Shown: one piece after another, positions 16,958 through 25,076 of the stretch | Numbering within the stretch: position 1 is the stretch's first letter | Layout: every line of letters starts with the position of its first letter | Source: Anaerolineae bacterium | GTDB lineage: Bacteria > Chloroflexota > Anaerolineae > Aggregatilineales > J027 | Assembly: GCA_019913005.1 (NCBI GenBank) | Contig: JAIOHL010000165.1 | Location: forward strand, 1 to 44,526 | Direction: 5' to 3' | DNA: 44,526 bases | Position numbers and translations under genes: made by a program | Notes under the pieces: generated by a model | What the model was told of the DNA's origin: nothing | What the model saw: only the letters and a program-made list of their open reading frames with translations | Database searches by the model: none

Positions 16958-17422
16958 ATGCCATACAAGACCTACGCGCCCAAGCCGGAGGAAGCGCAAA
17001 AAGAATGGTGGGTGATTGATGCTCAGGGCCAAACTCTGGGACGCCTCGCCAGTCAAATTGCGTACATCCTGCGGGGCAAACACAAAGCCAATTATGCCCA
17101 GCACGTCGATATGGGCGATTTCGTGATTGTCATCAATTGCGAAAAAATCCATGTGACAGGACGTCGCCTAGATCAGAAATATTATCATCGCCACAGCGGG
17201 TATCCGGGTGGGTTGACCTCGATTCGGCTGCGTGACCAGATGAAACAGCACCCTGAGCGCGTCATTGAAAAAGCGGTCAAGGGAATGATGCCCAACCACA
17301 CACTGGGTCGTAAACAATTGGGCAAACTGAAGGTATATGTTGGCCCCAATCACCCACACGAAGCCCAACACCCCAAACCACTGACGGTGGACGGGATGTG
17401 GTCGGCGAACCTTGAGAAATAG
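16958..17422 (+). CDS. rplM: 50S ribosomal protein L13
   Basis: The 154-aa protein begins MPYKTYAPKPEEAQKEWWVIDA and includes LGRLASQIAYILRGKHKANYAQHVDMGDFVIVINCEK. YYHRHSGYPGG and GMMPNHTLGRKQLGKLKVY follow, all diagnostic of L13. ATG 16958 follows TGGAGG; an upstream in-frame ATG at 16928 would read through the hairpin and is not favoured. L13 initiates 50S assembly and is paired with rpsI here. Confidence 0.96.
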   Translation: MPYKTYAPKPEEAQKEWWVIDAQGQTLGRLASQIAYILRGKHKANYAQHVDMGDFVIVINCEKIHVTGRRLDQKYYHRHSGYPGGLTSIRLRDQMKQHPERVIEKAVKGMMPNHTLGRKQLGKLKVYVGPNHPHEAQHPKPLTVDGMWSANLEK

Positions 17423-17442
17423 TGAGGTAGAAAAATAGAACT

Positions 17443-17844
17443 ATGACACTGCAATATTTTGAGGGCGTTGGTCGCCGCAAAACGTCAAGCGCACGGGTGC
17501 GACTCTATCCGGGTGGGAATGGAACGTTTACGATCAACGACAAGCCCGCCGAAGAATATCTGACACGCGGTGGCGATATGGAAATCGCACTGGCTCCGCT
17601 GAAAGCCGCCAATGTAGGCAGCCTTAGCGCCTATAACATTACGGTCAAGGTCAACGGTGGTGGTGTGACGGGTCAAACCGATGCGATTCAATTGGGCGTG
17701 GCCCGCGCTTTGCTGAAGATGGATGACAACCTACGTGGAACGCTGCGCCGAGGTGGTTACTTGACTCGTGATGCACGGGCGAAGGAACGTAAGAAGCCCG
17801 GTCTCAAGCGTGCGCGTAAGGCCCCAACCTACACCAAGCGTTAA
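17443..17844 (+). CDS. rpsI: 30S ribosomal protein S9
   Basis: The 133-aa S9 has YFEGVGRRKTSSARVRLYPG at the start, a QLGVARALL helix and the conserved basic C-terminus (KKPGLKRARKAPTYTKR) whose final Arg contacts P-site tRNA. GAGG precedes the start, 20 nt after rplM. A strong terminator lies just downstream, so this is the last gene of the ribosomal block. Confidence 0.98.
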   Translation: MTLQYFEGVGRRKTSSARVRLYPGGNGTFTINDKPAEEYLTRGGDMEIALAPLKAANVGSLSAYNITVKVNGGGVTGQTDAIQLGVARALLKMDDNLRGTLRRGGYLTRDARAKERKKPGLKRARKAPTYTKR

Positions 17845-17882
17845 TTTTGGGGCGCGGTTGAACTGCGCGATTCCCATGATAC

Positions 17883-17935
17883 AAAAAGGCAAAGTCGCCC
17901 GTGATCGCAGATCAGGGGATGGTTTTGCCTTTTTT
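17883..17935 (+). terminator. Rho-independent terminator after rpsI
   Basis: AAAAAGGCAAA (17883-17893) pairs with TTTGCCTTTTT (17924-17934), around an inner GATC-GCA-GATC hairpin, and ends in a T run. It lies between rpsI and the MazG gene and marks the end of the ribosomal protein transcription unit. Confidence 0.8.
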
Positions 17936-17959
17936 GCTTAAAAGAATGAGGGCATCCAG

Positions 17960-19423
17960 ATGAACATTACCATTGTCGGGTTAGGGCCGGGTCAAGTGGA
18001 GCAGATGACGTTGCTGGCATGGCGTACATTGGAACATGCCTCGGAAGTCTATCTTCGCACCAAACATCATCCGCTGGTTGAATCATTACCCACTAAGCCC
18101 ACCTATCACAGCTTTGATGATCTCTATGATAAGGCTGAAGACTTTGAGGCGCTTTATCAAACCATCGCCGAGCAAATTGTGGCGCTTGGATTGCGAGAGG
18201 GTGGGGTGATTTACGCCGTGCCCGGTCATCCAATGGTTGGCGAGCAAACAACCCAATTAATTCTGGAGACAGCCCACAATCAAAATATCCCGGTCAAGAT
18301 TGTGGATGGCATTAGTTTCATCGAACCATCACTTTCAGCGCTAAAAATTGACGGCATCACCGGACTGCAAATTCACGACGCCACCGATTTTATTCACCTC
18401 TATCATCCGCCCATCAATCCTGACCAACCAGCTTTGATTGCACAGGTTTATAGTCAAGCCGTCGCATCTGATACCAAACTGACCCTGATGAACCAGTACC
18501 CCGATGATTATCCGGTGGTGCTGTTGCATGGCGCGGGCACGGCCAATGAAATTATCGAGCACCTCCCCCTGTATGAACTGGATCGCAGTGAGCATATCAG
18601 CTATTTGACGACGCTGTATGTGCCGCCGATGTCCCACCCATCCAGTTTTCAAGCACTGCTGAATATCATGGCTCATCTGCGTTCCCCAGAGGGTTGCCCG
18701 TGGGACATCAAACAAACGCATCAGAGTCTTCGGGCGCATTTTATCGAAGAGGCCTATGAGGTGATCGAAGCCCTCGACGCCGAGGATATGGAATCCCTGT
18801 CAGAAGAATTAGGCGATATTTTGCTGCACGTCGCTTTCCAAAGCCAGATTGCGGTAGATGAGGGTGAGTTCTATATCACCACTGTCGTCCGGCACATCAT
18901 CGAAAAAATGGTGCGCCGCCACCCGCATATTTTTGGTGAAGTCGAGGTCGAGGACGCTGACCACGTGGTGCGAAATTGGGAAGCAATTAAGCAGCAAGAG
19001 CAAGCCCAAAAAGGCAAAAATGGACGCAAGGCACGTGAATCCCGATTGGATGGAATTCCAGCCGCTGTGCCCGCCTTGATTTATGCCTATCGGGTACAAG
19101 AAAAAGCCGCTCAATTTGGCTTCGATTGGCCTGATGTAGAGCCGGTCATCCAAAAAGTGGAAGAAGAAATCCGTGAGATCCGCGAGGCCAATGACCCGGA
19201 AAGTCGTGCCAAAGAAGTTGGTGACTTACTATTCGCGGTGGTGAATTGGGCACGCTGGATGAAAGTGGATGCAGAAGCGGCACTGCGAGGCACTAATGAG
19301 CGGTTTAAGCGCCGTTTCGCTTTTATCGAGACCGCTGCCAAAGAAAATGGCAGGCAGATTGAAACGATGACGCTGCAAGAAATGGACAGCCTATGGGATG
19401 AGGCCAAACGTCAGGGTCTGTAA
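17960..19423 (+). CDS. Tetrapyrrole methylase domain-MazG nucleotide pyrophosphohydrolase fusion
   Basis: The 487-aa protein joins an N-terminal SAM-dependent methylase-like domain (ITIVGLGPG at 3-10, YAVPGHPMVGE near 85-95) to a C-terminal MazG domain. MazG starts at SPEGCPWDIKQTH (about 242), with metal ligands in EEAYE (263-267) and EELGD (282-286). This is the YabN-like architecture. MazG hydrolyses NTPs to NMP and pyrophosphate, removing abnormal nucleotides; the methylase role is unknown. GAGGG precedes ATG 17960, which follows the rpsI terminator, so it is probably expressed separately. Confidence 0.93.
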   Translation: MNITIVGLGPGQVEQMTLLAWRTLEHASEVYLRTKHHPLVESLPTKPTYHSFDDLYDKAEDFEALYQTIAEQIVALGLREGGVIYAVPGHPMVGEQTTQLILETAHNQNIPVKIVDGISFIEPSLSALKIDGITGLQIHDATDFIHLYHPPINPDQPALIAQVYSQAVASDTKLTLMNQYPDDYPVVLLHGAGTANEIIEHLPLYELDRSEHISYLTTLYVPPMSHPSSFQALLNIMAHLRSPEGCPWDIKQTHQSLRAHFIEEAYEVIEALDAEDMESLSEELGDILLHVAFQSQIAVDEGEFYITTVVRHIIEKMVRRHPHIFGEVEVEDADHVVRNWEAIKQQEQAQKGKNGRKARESRLDGIPAAVPALIYAYRVQEKAAQFGFDWPDVEPVIQKVEEEIREIREANDPESRAKEVGDLLFAVVNWARWMKVDAEAALRGTNERFKRRFAFIETAAKENGRQIETMTLQEMDSLWDEAKRQGL

Positions 19424-19483
19424 AATCCTATTTCCGGCGATAGGAGACTACTAAATGAGTCACAAGATTTAGTGCGGTTTTAC

Positions 19484-19513
19484 TTGGTAGGAGAGCCAAC
19501 GACGCGCTATACT
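19484..19513 (+). promoter_or_regulatory. Candidate promoter of the TIR-NACHT module
   Basis: TTGGTA (19484-19489) and TATACT (19508-19513) are separated by 18 nt and lie about 32 nt before the coding start. This fits a sigma70-type promoter with a short leader. No clear Shine-Dalgarno sequence precedes the ATG, which suggests low or atypical initiation. Confidence 0.45.
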
Positions 19514-19544
19514 ACTTCCATTATTTCTCGCTACATCCATAAAT

Positions 19545-22355
19545 ATGATGCCAACATCGCCGAGGGTTTTTATCTCCCATACTACCCGTGACCGGCGTGA
19601 CCGGAGATTGGCGCACGACCTAGCACAAGGCCTGCGCGATTTGGACGTTGATGTTTGGATTGCGCCGGAGAGCATTCCTGCGGGTGCTCAGTGGGAAACC
19701 GAAATTGTCTCAGGCATAATGCAACAATGTACCCACTTCCTCGTGATACTTTCACCTCTTTCTGTAAACTCCGAATGGGTACTCAAAGAAATTCACCTTG
19801 CCCAAAACCGCTTTGAAAATGATCCATCTTTCAAAATCCTGCCGCTGGTCGTTGCACAACTCGATAACTACGATGGGCAAGCCTTCATTTCTCAATTCCA
19901 AGAGCTTCCTTATTATCGTTCAGCAAACCGACAGCTACAGGCCGTCGCCGTCGCCTTAGGCCTACAAAATATCCCGGATAAGGATGAGCGATCCGTTCAA
20001 GAGATTGTGCTGAACTATGTCACCAATCTCATCCAAGAACCAGACTTCGCTGATTGGACACAGCAGCCCTATTTTGAGCTACAGGTCAATAGCAACCCAT
20101 CCTATGACATTCGGGTTCGGCTACGAACAACATCAGAAACCGGAACCCCAACTCCCCATCAGAAATTCAGCGTTGAACAGGCCATTAAGCACTATCGCCG
20201 CATGGTATTGATCGGCGAACCCGGCTCTGGCAAAACCACGGCCCTTAAGCAATTGACTCTCCGTTTTGCGCGTGAGTCCATCGCTGCGTCTCCTGCCAGC
20301 ACCAATGAGCCGATACCTATTTTTGTTTGGCTGCCCCATTTTACGGCTATTGATGGCCGCAGTTCCTATGAACGCATTCTCGGTCTACTGGAAGATGCCG
20401 CTCAACGACATGGGGCGGAAATACGCCTCGATGATTTTGAACAGCTATTGGCCCAATATTCGCTCGTCCTGCTGTTGGATGGGCTAAATGAATTAGGTGA
20501 GCAGCACCTCGTACAATTCCTAGATGGTCTGCGCGTGTTTGTACGTCAACATCCTAACCACCTGATTCTCATCAGTTCGCGTGCCTATAATTTTCAGATG
20601 GGTGGGACTTCGTGGCCTGTTTTTGAATTAATGGAACTGACCTACCCACACGATGTCGAAGCATATCTAGCGTGTTATCTAGAAAGGGAATCTGAACGCC
20701 AAGCACTTCTCCAAATCCTCGCTGAAAATTTGCAGCTCCGACAATTGGCTGTGAACCCGCTGTTGTTACTGATGATGATTATGGTCTATCAATATGCCAG
20801 CGGCAGATTTCCCTTCAGTCGAGGCCAACTTCTGGCACGCTTGGCACGTGGCTTGTTGGGGGAATGGGAACTGCCCACCACCGAAGATGTCCAACGCCAG
20901 TATTGGCTGGAGGACAAACACCGATTGTTGGAACACTTGGGATATGCGATGAAAGCAGAAGGTTTGGAACTGCCCATCCAAAGGGTTCGTGAAATTTTCC
21001 AAAGTGCCACAGCCGCCGACCCTCAGCACTTTGCGAGCAGCAATGCTAAACGACCACCCCATTATAAACTTATCAATCCAAATGATTTAACGCCTGTCGT
21101 TGCGGAATTATTGCGTGATCGTGTACTCGTCTCTGCCAGTACCCCTGATACCCTACGTTTTTGGCATCAGACTTTGCAGGAATATTTTGCGGCGGCCCTT
21201 CTCCTACGACAAAGTTGGTCGGTATTTGATCATGATGCTGCCCGCTATGTTTCCCCAGCCACACGCAAGACTGCCCGACAAACACTAGAAAAACACATTG
21301 CCGATAGCCACTGGCACGAAATTATTGCTATTATGAGCGGTCTGGTGCAAGAGCAAGCCAATGAAGATCAACCCACCACTCATCAAGAGGAAGTCAGCCG
21401 ATTTGTTGATGAAGTGTGGCGGCAAGACAAACAGCTTGGTGCGCTATGCCTAAGCAATATTGAAGGATTTCCAGCCCAGCAGTTGGATCGTTATGTTGTG
21501 CCATTACATCAAAGTATCTACCGATGGGGCATAGTGCTCCCGCGCCTGTTGCCATGGCTGCTTCTGATGCTGATGCTCACGATTGTATGGTTAAGCCCAT
21601 TGGGGACACTGGAACAATGGATTTCGTCAACTGAAACCACTGCATTGGGACTTGGAATTATGGCCTTACTTGGCGGAGCAGCTACTGTGCTTTTTTTCCG
21701 TCTCTATGCCTTAACCATTCCACGAGTAGAGCGATTCATCAACCTACAAATTATCCAGCCGAATATTACGGCCCTGCGGCATATCCGTAATGAGGCAGCC
21801 GAACGGATTTTGGCCCAATTGTCTGGACAGATCGCCTACGACTTTTCTATTGGCGAACTCACCCGAACGACAATCGAGAATGGCTTGGTATTGCCAGTAC
21901 GGGATGAATCCGAACTTATTCTCATGTTAAGGGCTGAAAACACGCGCCTTCAAGCAAGCCAAGCCTTAGCTGATCGTGGTAGCCCACAGGCAATTGAGCC
22001 TTTGCGGGCGATGCTGAACGATAGAGACTTGGCAGAAGTGGAATATCGAAGTGTCATTCGGGCGTTAGTACAAATAATGAAAGTCCAACCCGCCAATAGT
22101 TTTCAGCGCATAGAGGTAATCTCCCAACTGCGAAGCATCTTAGGGGATTATCAAATAGGCCTCGGCAAGCGGCAAGGGGCCTATCATGGGCTACTGGATT
22201 TAGGGATAACCGATGCTGCCCCACCAGAACGTGATATGTGGACGACAGTAGAACGATTGATAAATCCCAAGAAAACCTATCGCCCCGAAATTGTCGTGTT
22301 TTTTCTCATCATACTCGCTATCCTCATTGGATTTGTATACCTCCTAACCCGTTAG
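19545..22355 (+). CDS. TIR-NACHT-transmembrane NLR-like protein, putative defence sensor
   Basis: The 936-aa protein has an N-terminal TIR domain (about 5-140; VFISHTTRD, PAGAQWETEI). Its SEWVLKEI helix places E82 where NAD-cleaving TIR enzymes have the catalytic Glu. A NACHT NTPase follows: Walker A GEPGSGKT (224-231), Walker B LLLDGLNE (309-316), SSR at 344-346, NPLLLLMM (404-411) and the winged-helix motif FWHQTLQEYFAA (539-550). Hydrophobic segments at about 660-685, 700-722 and 914-933 look transmembrane, and 795-845 resembles a HEAT repeat. Known bacterial TIR or NACHT proteins act in anti-phage immunity; that role here is inference. A membrane protein gene follows after 13 nt. Confidence 0.9.
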   Translation: MMPTSPRVFISHTTRDRRDRRLAHDLAQGLRDLDVDVWIAPESIPAGAQWETEIVSGIMQQCTHFLVILSPLSVNSEWVLKEIHLAQNRFENDPSFKILPLVVAQLDNYDGQAFISQFQELPYYRSANRQLQAVAVALGLQNIPDKDERSVQEIVLNYVTNLIQEPDFADWTQQPYFELQVNSNPSYDIRVRLRTTSETGTPTPHQKFSVEQAIKHYRRMVLIGEPGSGKTTALKQLTLRFARESIAASPASTNEPIPIFVWLPHFTAIDGRSSYERILGLLEDAAQRHGAEIRLDDFEQLLAQYSLVLLLDGLNELGEQHLVQFLDGLRVFVRQHPNHLILISSRAYNFQMGGTSWPVFELMELTYPHDVEAYLACYLERESERQALLQILAENLQLRQLAVNPLLLLMMIMVYQYASGRFPFSRGQLLARLARGLLGEWELPTTEDVQRQYWLEDKHRLLEHLGYAMKAEGLELPIQRVREIFQSATAADPQHFASSNAKRPPHYKLINPNDLTPVVAELLRDRVLVSASTPDTLRFWHQTLQEYFAAALLLRQSWSVFDHDAARYVSPATRKTARQTLEKHIADSHWHEIIAIMSGLVQEQANEDQPTTHQEEVSRFVDEVWRQDKQLGALCLSNIEGFPAQQLDRYVVPLHQSIYRWGIVLPRLLPWLLLMLMLTIVWLSPLGTLEQWISSTETTALGLGIMALLGGAATVLFFRLYALTIPRVERFINLQIIQPNITALRHIRNEAAERILAQLSGQIAYDFSIGELTRTTIENGLVLPVRDESELILMLRAENTRLQASQALADRGSPQAIEPLRAMLNDRDLAEVEYRSVIRALVQIMKVQPANSFQRIEVISQLRSILGDYQIGLGKRQGAYHGLLDLGITDAAPPERDMWTTVERLINPKKTYRPEIVVFFLIILAILIGFVYLLTR

Positions 22356-22368
22356 AGGGGTGAGCCGC

Positions 22369-23175
22369 ATGAGCATTTCGCCTGAATTAGCACTCAAGGT
22401 CTTTCTCTCCGCCACCATGACAGCGAGCATTGGCGATATGTTTGTACTGCAAGTGCTCAAGCGTTATTCGCTGGAATACCGTTCTGGTAGCTTCTTTCGG
22501 CAAAACCTTGAATGGGTGAACCGAGCACCTTTTCTCCAACAATTGTTGGGTGCTGAAACGCTAGACTTCATGAAATCCCGCACTTTATGGTTTCCTTTTC
22601 AAGAACTCCTTTTCGGAAGTCTGGCAGTCCTATGTCTTTTGACCTATGACCTTAGTTTTGCCTTGCTGCGGGCGTTAGTGTTTATCTATTTAGCACTGCT
22701 CATGGGCGTAATTAACCTTCGCACTCCATCAGCAAGCTATGCAGTTCCTGCATTGATTGTGCTACGTGGGATTGTGCTTGGTCTGCTAACCAGTCTGCTA
22801 CCCGGCACAGGTGGCTTGTTAGAGGCAGCGCTTGGAGCGGGGCTTGGTTTTGGCATCTTTTTCTTGATGTATGCGGGTGGATTGCTTTTTGCGGCGGTTG
22901 CTAATCAAAGGGCTGGAGATGCTTTTGGATGGGGCAATATCACGGCAGCCACAATGGTTGGTGCTTTTTGTGGCTGGCGCTTGACGATTTTTGCCACCAT
23001 CATAGCCATTGAACTAGGCGCACTGGGTGCAATTGCCTTTTTGATTTACCAACGATTACGTCGCCAATCAAGCCAACAATTTGCGGCTCTTCCCTATGCA
23101 CACTATATCTCCATTGGGGGAGTGATTGCCATCACGCTAGGTCTTGAGACGCTCCAAAAGCTACTTGGAGAATGA
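22369..23175 (+). CDS. Prepilin peptidase-like (A24 family) membrane protein, catalytic Asp residues replaced
   Basis: The 268-aa hydrophobic protein aligns in order with type IV prepilin peptidases. IGDMFVLQVLKRY resembles the GSFLNVVIYRLP start, WFPFQELLFGSL resembles YPLVELLTGLL, and GAGLGFGIFFLMYAGG and LPYAHYISIGG also fit. The two catalytic aspartates are both Asn: N116 in VINLRT (normally IDLRT) and N190 in FGWGN (normally GxGD). The CXXC zinc motifs are absent. It is probably not a peptidase. ATG 22369 follows AGAGGGG; GTG 22360 overlaps that site. It is 13 nt after the TIR-NACHT gene and likely cotranscribed. Confidence 0.75.
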   Translation: MSISPELALKVFLSATMTASIGDMFVLQVLKRYSLEYRSGSFFRQNLEWVNRAPFLQQLLGAETLDFMKSRTLWFPFQELLFGSLAVLCLLTYDLSFALLRALVFIYLALLMGVINLRTPSASYAVPALIVLRGIVLGLLTSLLPGTGGLLEAALGAGLGFGIFFLMYAGGLLFAAVANQRAGDAFGWGNITAATMVGAFCGWRLTIFATIIAIELGALGAIAFLIYQRLRRQSSQQFAALPYAHYISIGGVIAITLGLETLQKLLGE

Positions 23176-23273
23176 ATAGCCAGAATACTAGAGTTAATGA
23201 GCGACGCCTCACCCCTTACGACGGGTGTTGTCAATTCGGTAAGACGGTGGGTTCGATTTCTTTGGCATACCCG

Positions 23274-24530
23274 TCATCTACGAACCCTATAGAGCATTTC
23301 CCCCGCTTTGGGTACGTACAAAATGCCTTCATCCTCCCGTCCCTGCCAATGCTCAACGTTAATGGCATGGGGATTCTGGTAGCCTAGCGATAAGATGGCA
23401 CAATCTTCCTCCGGAATAGCGGTTGCTAAGGTAACGTCTATACGCGCCCTTTCAATACCGTTTTCATACACACCACTTCCGCGAAGATGTGTACCATGCG
23501 CCAGCACCCCCAATGGAATATGCCCATACTTCTCCCACTGCTTGAGATAGAAATCGCGCACATGATAGCCCGCTTCATAGATATATTTGCCATGTACATG
23601 GCTCACCACCGCCAGTTCAGGGGCATAGACAATCACCTCACCGCCATCCATAATCGCCGGTTCCAACTTGTACATGGCTTTGGCGGCAGTCCACAGTTCA
23701 TCGTACATCGGCGGAGCAACTGACAGCACACGCTTAAATGGTTTATCTACCCAGATGATGTGGCGCTCGGACGATAAATCCGCCGCCGCACTCCACGCGG
23801 TTAAATGGTCACCAATAAACAACCCGGCAATCCCTTCTTTGACAACGACAGGGGCGACCAACGTAATCGGCTTGGGCACACAGGCTGCCGCGACGTTGAT
23901 GACATCTCGCACTGGGGTATTTTTGACACCAATGGTATCCAAAATGGTAATGAGCGCCCCAAGCCAATGGGTGACGTTAATCATCTCTGGCCCGGAAATC
24001 CCCGGAAACAAATATTTGGCCCCGCCGGAAAACCCAACAACTTCATGCGGAAAAACCGGGCCAAGAATTATTAGATGGTCGTAATCCAATATGCGCTTGT
24101 TGATGCGAATATCTACATCCCCACCCAGCGATGGATGCCAGGCCGACCCTGCAATTTCCTGAATTTGGGCTTTTTGAATTGTGCCAAGCGTAGTCAGGGC
24201 AATCGGATTGTCCCATTCGTGGTTGAGCAGACCGACATGTTTAAATTGATCGGCCCGTTCTTCTGGTGTAATGCCGACCAGTTTGTTTAACGAGGCTTCA
24301 CTCAACGCTGGATGTGTTCCGAGCGCCACCATAAAATCGAGTTGTCGGGTGTCATACAAGGCAGCAGTCACACCGCGAAACAACAGCGGCAGGGGAATTG
24401 TGCGGGTATGGTCGGGAATCAGCACCAACACTCGCGCGTTGGTAAATTGCCCTACCAAACCGCGCTGTATGGTATTGAGAATTTCGTCATCGGCTAGGAT
24501 GGCGCTTTGGGGAGCGATTATGTGAATCAT
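23274..24530 (-). CDS. LarA-family (nickel-pincer lactate racemase-like) protein
   Basis: The 418-aa protein matches the LarA/DUF2088 family. It has PDHTRTIP (39-46), GTHPAL (71-76), NHEWDN (103-108) and FPHEVVGFSGGAKYLFPGISG. H162, K172 and H188 keep the spacing of H174, K184 and H200 of Lactobacillus LarA, where Lys binds the nickel pincer cofactor. LarA-type enzymes racemise or epimerise 2-hydroxyacids; the substrate here is unknown. The cofactor genes larB, larC and larE are not in the window. It is convergent with the preceding module; a 9-bp inverted repeat lies upstream of its start. Confidence 0.85.
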   Translation of the reverse strand: MIHIIAPQSAILADDEILNTIQRGLVGQFTNARVLVLIPDHTRTIPLPLLFRGVTAALYDTRQLDFMVALGTHPALSEASLNKLVGITPEERADQFKHVGLLNHEWDNPIALTTLGTIQKAQIQEIAGSAWHPSLGGDVDIRINKRILDYDHLIILGPVFPHEVVGFSGGAKYLFPGISGPEMINVTHWLGALITILDTIGVKNTPVRDVINVAAACVPKPITLVAPVVVKEGIAGLFIGDHLTAWSAAADLSSERHIIWVDKPFKRVLSVAPPMYDELWTAAKAMYKLEPAIMDGGEVIVYAPELAVVSHVHGKYIYEAGYHVRDFYLKQWEKYGHIPLGVLAHGTHLRGSGVYENGIERARIDVTLATAIPEEDCAILSLGYQNPHAINVEHWQGREDEGILYVPKAGEMLYRVRR

Positions 24531-24550
24531 GATACTTATACCTGTATAGC

Positions 24551-24585
24551 CTGATGATGACGTGCCGCCTGCTAGACATCATCAG
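24551..24585. repeat. Perfect 9-bp inverted repeat upstream of larA-like gene
   Basis: CTGATGATG (24551-24559) and CATCATCAG (24577-24585) are perfect inverted copies with 17 nt between them. They lie 21-55 nt upstream of the minus-strand start, next to -10-like hexamers. An operator for a dimeric regulator is a reasonable inference. Confidence 0.5.
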
Positions 24586-24859
24586 ATTCTCCTAAAAGGC
24601 TTTAAAAACAGTCACTCAAATGTACCCAATCTACTACTGGTGCGCTAAGTTTACCGTTGAAAATAGATTATGGGGCAGTTTTGCGATTCTCTTGGTGTAG
24701 GGTATAGGATGTTATCTGATTAGATAGTGAGAATGATACTGATGAAGGAGATAAGAGAACGAACAAAAAACCCACATTATCCCCTAGCCACTTGAGCTTG
24801 ATGGGTAATGCAGGTTGATTGACCGGAACCATTTATAGATGTAGGGCCAAAACACAAAA

Positions 24860-24920
24860 GTGCCTTCACAATCAGATAAGCTAGGGCAAATTTGGAACCC
24901 CTAACCGTGACAAAAGGCAC
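24860..24920 (-). terminator. Possible tRNA-Pro terminator
   Basis: On the minus strand, downstream of the tRNA, GTGCCTT (24914-24920) can pair with AAGGCAC (24860-24866), followed by TTTTGTGTTTT. The loop is long (47 nt) and the T run is interrupted, so the assignment is weak. Confidence 0.3.
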
Positions 24921-24936
24921 GTTCATGCTGTAAAAT

Positions 24937-25014
24937 TGGTCGGGGCGCCCGGATTCGAACCGGGGACCTCTGCGTCCCGAACACAGCGCGCTAACCGGGC
25001 TGCGCTACGCCCCG
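24937..25014 (-). tRNA. tRNA-Pro(CGG)
   Basis: The minus strand folds into a full cloverleaf. The acceptor stem is CGGGGCG/CGCCCCG, the D stem GCGC/GCGC, the anticodon stem CTGTG/CGCAG with loop TTCGGGA (anticodon CGG), and the T stem CCCGG/CCGGG with TTCGAAT. A discriminator A and an encoded CCA follow at 24940-24937. It reads CCG proline codons, which are common in this window. Confidence 0.97.
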
Positions 25015-25023
25015 AATGGAGGT

Positions 25024-25052
25024 AGTGTAACAAACTTCAATTACCCTGTAAA
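25024..25052 (-). promoter_or_regulatory. Promoter of tRNA-Pro
   Basis: Read on the minus strand, TTTACA (25052-25047) and TACACT (25029-25024) are 17 nt apart and end 9 nt before the tRNA 5' end. This is a near-consensus sigma70-type promoter with the expected start-site spacing. Confidence 0.7.
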
Positions 25053-25076
25053 GGCTTATCTGAAAGAGCGAAGACC

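Larger units (their letters stand above)
24531..24936. other. Non-coding stretch between larA-like gene and tRNA-Pro
   Basis: This 406-nt AT-richer interval has no supported gene. It contains the upstream region of the larA-like gene, with TATACA and TATAAG hexamers on the minus strand (24534-24550) and an inverted repeat (24551-24585). A long-loop repeat near 24860-24920 may end tRNA transcription. The remainder shows nothing recognisable. Confidence 0.7.

Noticed and set aside
23220-23287. Inverted repeats GACGGGT/ACCCGTC and GGGTTCG/CGAACCC between the membrane protein and larA-like gene
   Set aside because: Long loops, overlap with the larA-like coding end and no T run make them weak; convergent gene ends often contain chance repeats.
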